Shown piece by piece: positions 15,197 to 20,095 of a stretch of DNA of 20,095 nt. Under the pieces are notes generated by a model, which saw only the letters and a program-made list of their open reading frames with translations, was not told the origin of the DNA and did not search any database. Each line of letters begins with the position of its first letter. Position 1 is the stretch's first letter. Made by a program: the position numbers and the translations under genes. This DNA comes from a virus: positions 1 through 20,095 of the IMG/VR virus record IMGVR_UViG_3300021964_006196. One strand, given 5' to 3'.

Positions 15197-16561
15197 CTCA
15201 GGAAATGTTTCGTCAAAGTTTGTATTTCTTCTGCGGTCATGTTCTTTAAACCAAGCAACAAAATCTTTACGTCCTATTTCTAAAGTTTTATCATCGTAAG
15301 TTGTAGTACGCATATAGTCAACTACACGTCTAAACTTTTCATATTCTAGTTTAGTAAACTTATTAACATCGTAGTCATCTAGATTAGTCTTAATAAACTC
15401 TAAATGACTTTCCATATAACTCATAAAACTTTTAGGAAGTATATTCATATCATACTGAATAGGTTCTTTTAAATACGGAGTATCAAATCGTATTCTTCTA
15501 GTACCAGTTTGATATTTTTCACGCCATTCTAAAAACTTTTCTAATAAAGACTGGAACGTTGTAACACTTAGAACATTAAATGTAACCATAAAAGTAATAG
15601 GCTGATCTGTTTCGGTCATCCAAGTGTCAAAGTTCTTTTCCCATACAGTTAGGTCTAGATTAGTTCTAATATATTCTGCAGGCTTTCCCCAAGTGTCTAA
15701 ACTTGTAAAGAGTTTAAACTTTTTAATCTTATTTTCTTTTACTAGCTTGTTTACTTTATCCGCTAAACGCTTTACAAGTACATTTTTAACAGCAAGATTA
15801 CTGTTAATGTTTATTTCGAGATTTGGCTTAGGATTTGCATCAAGATCTTCTAGCAGTCTCCAAGTACTTTGTTGCAGCAACGGTTCGCCACCAGTAATGC
15901 GTAATATGTTAAGTGTCTTACTAACTTCCGGCCACCATTCCCACCAGGCTTTTACATAAGGATTTTCTTCTTCCTTTTTGTATATACGCATACGACGAGT
16001 ATCAAAAGCGTGATTTTGTACCATATCATACGGGCCAAAGTCTTCTATTTCTTTGAAATAGCTACTACTTGCTTTAGGATGACAATATCCGCATCGCAAG
16101 TTACATTCGTTACCAAACGATACTTCAATGTATTCAGGATTAATATCATACAACCAATCATTTGCAACAATCTCGTTCAATCGATCTTTTGTATAAATGC
16201 CTGCATTACGTTCGTGTCTATCGCTTACATAGTCTTTGCCCATACACTCAATGTTCCAGCAATATTTGCATCCGTCTGGTTGCTTGCCTTCTAGCATTTC
16301 TTTTCGTTGTGCTTTCTTTTCCATTGTATTATGTAATGCACTAGGATTGTTTTCTAGTTCATGCAACGGAATCATGTGAGGGGCAGGATGATAACAACTG
16401 TGCGTTTCGCCTGTTTGTAAATAGATAGTAGTATGATGCCATTTAGCTAAACAAAATGTTGGAGAAACTGTGTCTGTAATCTGCTTTACTTCGGTCATAC
16501 GATCAATAGGATCTTTAACAATCTTTAATCGACGTGCAAGTTTTTTAACTAGTTTATTCAA
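15179..16561 (-). CDS. Radical SAM protein with N-terminal twitch-like cysteines (group A), TTG start
   Basis: The frame gives 460 residues from a TTG at 16561, or 439 from the ATG at 16498. I favour the TTG because AAGGA lies 10 bases before it and it forms an 8-base overlap (TTGAATAA) like other junctions here. The ATG has no good ribosome binding site. The extra N-terminus is lysine/arginine-rich (LVKKLARRLKIVK). The auxiliary set is C37 (FCLAKW), C56 (HSCYHP), C98 and C101 (GCKYCW). The core is C153-x3-C157-x2-C160 (CNLRCGYC), with GGEP at 224-227. It is the close paralogue of the protein at 3454-4698, but lies about 10 kb away in the glycosyltransferase run, so radical SAM chemistry and glycosyltransfer may be linked. 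Its 3' end overlaps the opposite-strand gene by 18 bases. Confidence 0.9.
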   Translation of the reverse strand: MNKLVKKLARRLKIVKDPIDRMTEVKQITDTVSPTFCLAKWHHTTIYLQTGETHSCYHPAPHMIPLHELENNPSALHNTMEKKAQRKEMLEGKQPDGCKYCWNIECMGKDYVSDRHERNAGIYTKDRLNEIVANDWLYDINPEYIEVSFGNECNLRCGYCHPKASSSYFKEIEDFGPYDMVQNHAFDTRRMRIYKKEEENPYVKAWWEWWPEVSKTLNILRITGGEPLLQQSTWRLLEDLDANPKPNLEININSNLAVKNVLVKRLADKVNKLVKENKIKKFKLFTSLDTWGKPAEYIRTNLDLTVWEKNFDTWMTETDQPITFMVTFNVLSVTTFQSLLEKFLEWREKYQTGTRRIRFDTPYLKEPIQYDMNILPKSFMSYMESHLEFIKTNLDDYDVNKFTKLEYEKFRRVVDYMRTTTYDDKTLEIGRKDFVAWFKEHDRRRNTNFDETFPELRNIF

Positions 16562-17468
16562 TGTCTATAAATCCTTGTCCTGTTCTGTCAGTGTTAGTAT
16601 AACTTTCTTTAAACATTTCACTTTGTACAGGAGTTAGCGGCTTGTCTACCGGTACGCCTAAGTCGCGTTGCAATGTGTGTCCTTGTTCTACAATAAGTTC
16701 TTTAATGTTACTGTCATTCACTTCTTGCGATACTTTTGTTTCCCAGAGTTTATTTAGGTAAGTAAAATCACGGACATTAACATAGTCCCAATCCGTTAGA
16801 TTTGTCATTATACAACCTTGTCGAGCACCGTACATTGCCCACATACCATTTTCAACATCAGCGCCTACCATTTGCCAAATCATTAATCTGTGATAGTTTT
16901 GCCAGTATAGTTCTTGAGTAAATGTCGAAGCATTAAACTTTTTACCTTGATCTAAGCTCATTTTAACACCTTCACGAAATCCTGCTCTCCAGGCTTGCCA
17001 AGGCGATGCATTGTTATAAACTTTTGAATAACAACTGTTCATCTGTATGTAATCTAGATTCCAACAAAACTCTACTTGTGCAGCAATGTCATTTGATTCA
17101 CTTGCTTCGTGTGTTTTCATGTTTAATACAACTTCTTTTGGCCAACACTTTAGTCCGCCATTGCCATACATTAACCCGTTTACTACGTTGTATCCGCACC
17201 AACTAAGTACAGCATTATTCATATAAGGATTTTGTTTAAAATCTATTTCTTGTTCTAAGAAGTCTGCATAGATTTTGTTATCACCGTCAACTGTAATAAA
17301 ACGTTCTGTCTCACTTAGTTCAGCACATGCTTTGTGTGCGGCATCTGATCCTTCTACACCGTGTACACGTTTAGCCCAGGGTGCTTTCTTTAACAGGTCT
17401 GCATAGTTTTCATCAGCATTGGGTTCGTCGTAGGACAAGTATATAATATCAATATCACGTATTTTCAT
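16554..17468 (-). CDS. GT-A-like glycosyltransferase, single module
   Basis: A 304-residue protein from the ATG at 17468; a TTG two codons upstream (17474) is less likely. It begins with a strand and motif IDIIYLSYDEPNADENY, then KRVHGVEG and a metal/nucleotide-binding-type DGD (61-63, in ITVDGDNKI). This is the layout of a GT-A glycosyltransferase N-terminus. Further on come NPYMNN, YGNGGLKCWPKE, WQAWRAGFREGVKM and IWQMVGADVENGMWAMYGARQG. All recur in the C-terminal module of the upstream gene, so this is a one-module member of the same family. The sugar donor and acceptor are unknown. It overlaps the upstream gene by 14 bases and the next radical SAM gene by 8. Confidence 0.87.
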   Translation of the reverse strand: MKIRDIDIIYLSYDEPNADENYADLLKKAPWAKRVHGVEGSDAAHKACAELSETERFITVDGDNKIYADFLEQEIDFKQNPYMNNAVLSWCGYNVVNGLMYGNGGLKCWPKEVVLNMKTHEASESNDIAAQVEFCWNLDYIQMNSCYSKVYNNASPWQAWRAGFREGVKMSLDQGKKFNASTFTQELYWQNYHRLMIWQMVGADVENGMWAMYGARQGCIMTNLTDWDYVNVRDFTYLNKLWETKVSQEVNDSNIKELIVEQGHTLQRDLGVPVDKPLTPVQSEMFKESYTNTDRTGQGFIDIE

Positions 17469-18804
17469 TTTCAAACTTCTCTTTTAACCAATCAAAATCG
17501 TTGATCTTTTTAAGAGCTTCGGCATTGCCAGCATTTGCTTCGCCGTACTCTTGTCCTTGTTTTGCGCCCATTTGTGCATACTTTCCGTATCTTCTGTTAG
17601 CACCTTCAAACTGCCATTGCGTTAGTCTATATTCAGTTTCATCATCATGTTGTCTGTCTATTGATTTAGATGATAACTTAACACATTCTCTAAATGCGCT
17701 TTTCCATGTGTTAAATGGATCTGTATTAAATGATGTTATGTTTGACACAAGTGGCATAGGTTTAAAGTACGGGCTAATACTTGTAGTCATATCTGCTGTA
17801 TTAGTATTCATTATTAGTGTGCGTTCTCTAGGTAACAGTTTAACACCACCGTACCCGTATGTCAAATCGTTTACAGGATTTTTAGAACGCCATACATGAA
17901 CAAACTCAAGCTCTGCATCAGGAACACTGTATGTAAACTTAAACTCTTCATCTACTTTAGCATCACCGTCAACTACCCAAAACATAGGTGTAGTGCAAAG
18001 TTTTGCTGCTTCAATGTGTGCATTATGTATACCCTTAACACCGTCAACTCGCTGTGCTCTAGGAAAACGTGCTTTTAGTGCTTGCCAGTTTTCTTCTGCA
18101 TTAGGTTCATTGTAACTTATAAACACAATGTCATATCGACTTGCTTGGTTCTCTTTGATATGTCCGCTAATCCTGTGTGGGCTCTTGTACACTGTTTTAT
18201 AGAACATACTTTGCAAAGAGTTATAAGGCTCATAATGAATAGGAAGTTCAGCATACTCAAGTCTAGACAAATGTATTCTTAAAGCATCTCTTGCTCCGCT
18301 AATCGAATGTTCTCCATTTTTAACATCGGCTCCAATATTTGCCCATATTAAAAGTTTTTTTCTATCACTACTTGTAATCGTCGATAATGTTTTTCCGTTT
18401 AGTATTTTTTCAACTTCTACATATCCACTTTCATATGCTTGCTCTGCTGTATTAGCATGATAAACAGTTGACCCTACTTCAGTGACACTAAAAGAAAACT
18501 TGTTACCACCTACCCAAGATACGCCAGACGTTATGTAAGGAAGATGGTTAACAATGCTTCTATTTTGCCAATGTACTGTAGCATCCTTTACAGTTTCTTC
18601 AAATATAGCAGGTTTAGACATGAACCATTCTGACAACTTTGCGTTGTCTGTTAACACAAAATAGTTATTTTTAGGTAAAGTCTTAGTTCTTATAATCCAC
18701 GGAATCGTATTACGTGCATCATAAAAGTTTTCTTCTGCGTTTGGAGACCCAGTATCATAAAAGTAAAAATCATAATCTGTCAATCTTAGCTGAAAGTCAC
18801 TCAT
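17455..18804 (-). CDS. Two-module GT-A-like protein with a degenerate N-terminal module
   Basis: A 449-residue protein with two copies of the module found in the next gene. The C-terminal module (about 223-449) is intact: YDIVFISYNEPNAEENW, QRVDGVKGIHNAH, VVDGDAK with DGD at 279-281, NPVNDLTYGYGG and WKSAFRECVKL. The N-terminal module (about 1-215) keeps SPNAEENF, an SWVGGNKFSFS segment and IWANIGADVKNGEHSISGARDA. Its DGD is replaced by TDN (VLTDNAKL, 50-57) and the VxGVxG segment is shortened. That half has probably lost catalysis and may serve in binding or structure. No signal peptide or membrane segment is visible. The protein overlaps its upstream neighbour by 8 bases (ATGAGTGA) and its downstream neighbour by 14. 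Confidence 0.87.
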   Translation of the reverse strand: MSDFQLRLTDYDFYFYDTGSPNAEENFYDARNTIPWIIRTKTLPKNNYFVLTDNAKLSEWFMSKPAIFEETVKDATVHWQNRSIVNHLPYITSGVSWVGGNKFSFSVTEVGSTVYHANTAEQAYESGYVEVEKILNGKTLSTITSSDRKKLLIWANIGADVKNGEHSISGARDALRIHLSRLEYAELPIHYEPYNSLQSMFYKTVYKSPHRISGHIKENQASRYDIVFISYNEPNAEENWQALKARFPRAQRVDGVKGIHNAHIEAAKLCTTPMFWVVDGDAKVDEEFKFTYSVPDAELEFVHVWRSKNPVNDLTYGYGGVKLLPRERTLIMNTNTADMTTSISPYFKPMPLVSNITSFNTDPFNTWKSAFRECVKLSSKSIDRQHDDETEYRLTQWQFEGANRRYGKYAQMGAKQGQEYGEANAGNAEALKKINDFDWLKEKFENENT

Positions 18805-19315
18805 ACAACACTCCTACATTTGTAACATGAGCCGGAACAAAAATATCTAACTGCTTGTTGGGTGTTATCGGATAAACGCTAATATTAGGTTGACACACAA
18901 CAACATCGTATAAAATATGAAAACAGTCTTTTTCACAAACATACAGAACCGAACTGCTATCAAAGTCTCCGTGTAGTGTCAACGAACCAGTAGTTTGATT
19001 AATACTAACCATATTTGGCATTTGTGTTTGAGGAACTTTATAAAACGAATGACTAGTTGTAATATCTACAGCAGAATCTGCTTTTTGCAATACATATTTG
19101 TCACCTAGTTGTACAGCTTTATACTTATTTTTCATCAACTGACCGCTGAGAAACTTTTCGGCTAAATCAACGTCGATTTCAATAGTATTTTCAGGTGGTT
19201 CTCCTGCGCCAGTAAACACAGATGTTAAGCGTCCGTCTTCAGCAAATGATACATAAAACTTTTGTTGCTGTATTACTTGCTGGTGTCTCATTATTTCTGC
19301 TAGTCTATCAATCAT
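18797..19315 (-). CDS. Small protein of unknown function
   Basis: A 172-residue protein that I do not recognise. The first 20 residues look like a polar helix (MIDRLAEIMRHQQVIQQQ). A strand-rich body follows: FYVSFAEDGRLTSVF, IEIDVDLAEKFLSGQ and YKAVQLGDKYVLQK. The last 70 residues appear beta-rich (GSLTLHGDF, LYVCEKDCFHILYDVVVC). The small mixed fold with short beta strands could suit a virion or adaptor protein, but nothing in the sequence shows this. It is coupled by 8-base overlaps to a GT-A glycosyltransferase upstream (ATGATTGA) and the two-module GT-like protein downstream, so it belongs to the same transcription unit. It could be an acceptor or a chaperone for the glycosyltransferases; this is a guess from position. 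Confidence 0.82.
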   Translation of the reverse strand: MIDRLAEIMRHQQVIQQQKFYVSFAEDGRLTSVFTGAGEPPENTIEIDVDLAEKFLSGQLMKNKYKAVQLGDKYVLQKADSAVDITTSHSFYKVPQTQMPNMVSINQTTGSLTLHGDFDSSSVLYVCEKDCFHILYDVVVCQPNISVYPITPNKQLDIFVPAHVTNVGVLYE

Positions 19316-20087
19316 TAAATAACTCCTTAATACTAGGAGTTATAAAGTCATCTTCTACATAATGAAGAATGTCATTAAGCATATATGTATCAAGCATAGG
19401 CTGTCCTTTAAAGTTATATAAAGGAATGCGACTAGTTACTGTTTCCGACTGTTTTTCCCAATCTTGTGCTTTAGGCTTTAAATGTATAAAAGTTGGCACA
19501 AGGCTGTTGTCGGTTGTTTTGTGTGTTAAGTCTAATAAATGAATAGCGAGTGCCATTGTTAAATCAAAACTTTGTCCTGATTGAAACATGTTTTTTAAGA
19601 ACTTACCATAGTATACTTTCCAGTTAAGGGTAATGTCTTTAACTAGATTAAACACTTGTTTTGTCTGTGGCGTTTTCTTAAAATAATAAAATGCTGTATA
19701 CAAGTTTGGCATTTTGTTTTTTACAAATGTCTTTCTATAATATTCGCTAGTAACTACATCATTTCGATATGTTAGTACATTGCTAGTAAAAAACATGTCA
19801 TGATGTTTAAACTTGTCCCACCAGTGATCAACATTTCTACAAAACAGCATGTCTGCGTCTAAAACTACTGTTTCGTCATACGGACTTAAATCATAGGCTT
19901 GCCAACGATTTTCTATTTTCCATTCACTATTTTTTGCATGATCTGTTTTAATATCATCACTAGTAATAATAGTTACATTGTTTATGTTGTTATACTTTTC
20001 AATACTTGCTTTCAACAACTCTGCTTGTTTAACATAATCTGTTTTGCCATTATTTTGTGCAAAGATAAGGTATCCTTTACTGCTCAT
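19308..20087 (-). CDS. GT-A-type glycosyltransferase with DxD motif
   Basis: A 259-residue protein from the ATG at 20087. A TTG at 20093 would add two residues and the frame stays open to the window edge, but the sequence after this ATG (SSKGYLIFAQNNGKTDYVKQAELLKASI) reads like a normal glycosyltransferase beginning. After a Rossmann-like half comes YDETVVLDADMLF with the DAD metal/nucleotide-sugar site at 77-79. The layout, with an early strand, an N-R-W-QAY segment and DAD, resembles GT8-like glycosyltransferases. MPNLYTAFYYFKK would be the acceptor-side strand. No membrane segment is seen. It starts the visible part of the leftward glycosyltransferase run. The donor and acceptor cannot be read from the sequence. 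Confidence 0.88.
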   Translation of the reverse strand: MSSKGYLIFAQNNGKTDYVKQAELLKASIEKYNNINNVTIITSDDIKTDHAKNSEWKIENRWQAYDLSPYDETVVLDADMLFCRNVDHWWDKFKHHDMFFTSNVLTYRNDVVTSEYYRKTFVKNKMPNLYTAFYYFKKTPQTKQVFNLVKDITLNWKVYYGKFLKNMFQSGQSFDLTMALAIHLLDLTHKTTDNSLVPTFIHLKPKAQDWEKQSETVTSRIPLYNFKGQPMLDTYMLNDILHYVEDDFITPSIKELFND

Positions 20088-20095
20088 TTTCAAAC
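20077..20095 (-). CDS. Probable last codons of an upstream gene running off the window
   Basis: On the minus strand from 20094 one frame reads Phe-Glu-Asn-Glu-Gln-stop, ending with TAA at 20079-20077. It would overlap the ATG at 20087 by 11 bases, as is usual here. The gene at 17455-18804 ends similarly (KFENENT) across its own next start, and both starts share the bases GTTTGAAAATG. The gene beyond the edge may therefore be another member of that module family. The evidence is only five codons. Confidence 0.3.

Noticed and set aside
17501-17899. Open frame of 132 codons on the plus strand, serine/cysteine-rich
   Set aside because: It is opposite the conserved C-terminal module of the gene at 17455-18804 and has no recognisable features.
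1-20095. Small RiPP precursor peptide gene as substrate of the radical SAM enzymes
   Set aside because: Only 73 bases are non-coding and no short frame with a leader-like and core-like sequence was seen outside the real genes; a precursor elsewhere in the genome is not excluded.
1-20095. tRNA genes, CRISPR arrays, insertion sequences
   Set aside because: Coding genes fill the window; I saw no cloverleaf-compatible gap, no regularly spaced repeats and no transposase or terminal inverted repeats.

Overview
The window is an AT-rich, extremely compact stretch of DNA. It holds 19 protein genes plus the probable last codons of a 20th, and only two gaps of 23 and 50 bases lie between genes. Most neighbours overlap by 4 to 14 bases. 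The glycosyltransferase-like proteins are of kinds that I associate with large marine tailed phages of the T4-like type. A virus of a marine bacterium is therefore the likeliest source, but no capsid, tail, terminase or replication gene lies in the window, so this is inference.

Layout. (1) Bases 1-3492, plus strand: the end of a radical SAM gene, a gene of unknown function (739-1548) and two more radical SAM genes. (2) Bases 3454-12660, minus strand, read leftwards: radical SAM (11647-12660), a methyltransferase-like protein (11055-11657), a radical SAM/PP-loop ATPase fusion (9188-11062), then five more radical SAM genes ending at 3454. A consensus-like extended -10 promoter sits directly before 12660. 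(3) Bases 12684-13913, minus strand: a UDP-glucose-dehydrogenase-family enzyme. (4) Bases 13964-15196, plus strand: a glycosyltransferase-like protein, divergent from the dehydrogenase across a 50-base gap with an imperfect palindrome. (5) Bases 15179-20087, minus strand: a GT-A-type glycosyltransferase, a 172-residue unknown, a two-module GT-like protein, a one-module relative of it, and another radical SAM gene.

The striking point is eleven intact radical SAM genes in 20 kb. They sort by sequence into four groups. Group A (1-746, 3454-4698, 4691-5803, 7786-9198, 15179-16561) has an auxiliary cysteine set before the radical SAM core (visible in four of the five; the start of the first is outside the window) and a shared C-terminal tail. 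Group B (1536-2444, 2431-3492, 5796-6830) and group C (6818-7789, 11647-12660) have auxiliary cysteines after the core. Group D is the fusion, whose C-terminal half carries an SGGADS P-loop and a QueC-like cysteine cluster. The rest of the window looks like nucleotide-sugar and glycan chemistry. A working idea is that the array builds or modifies an unusual sugar, nucleotide or protein decoration that the glycosyltransferases attach. No substrate can be read from the sequence.
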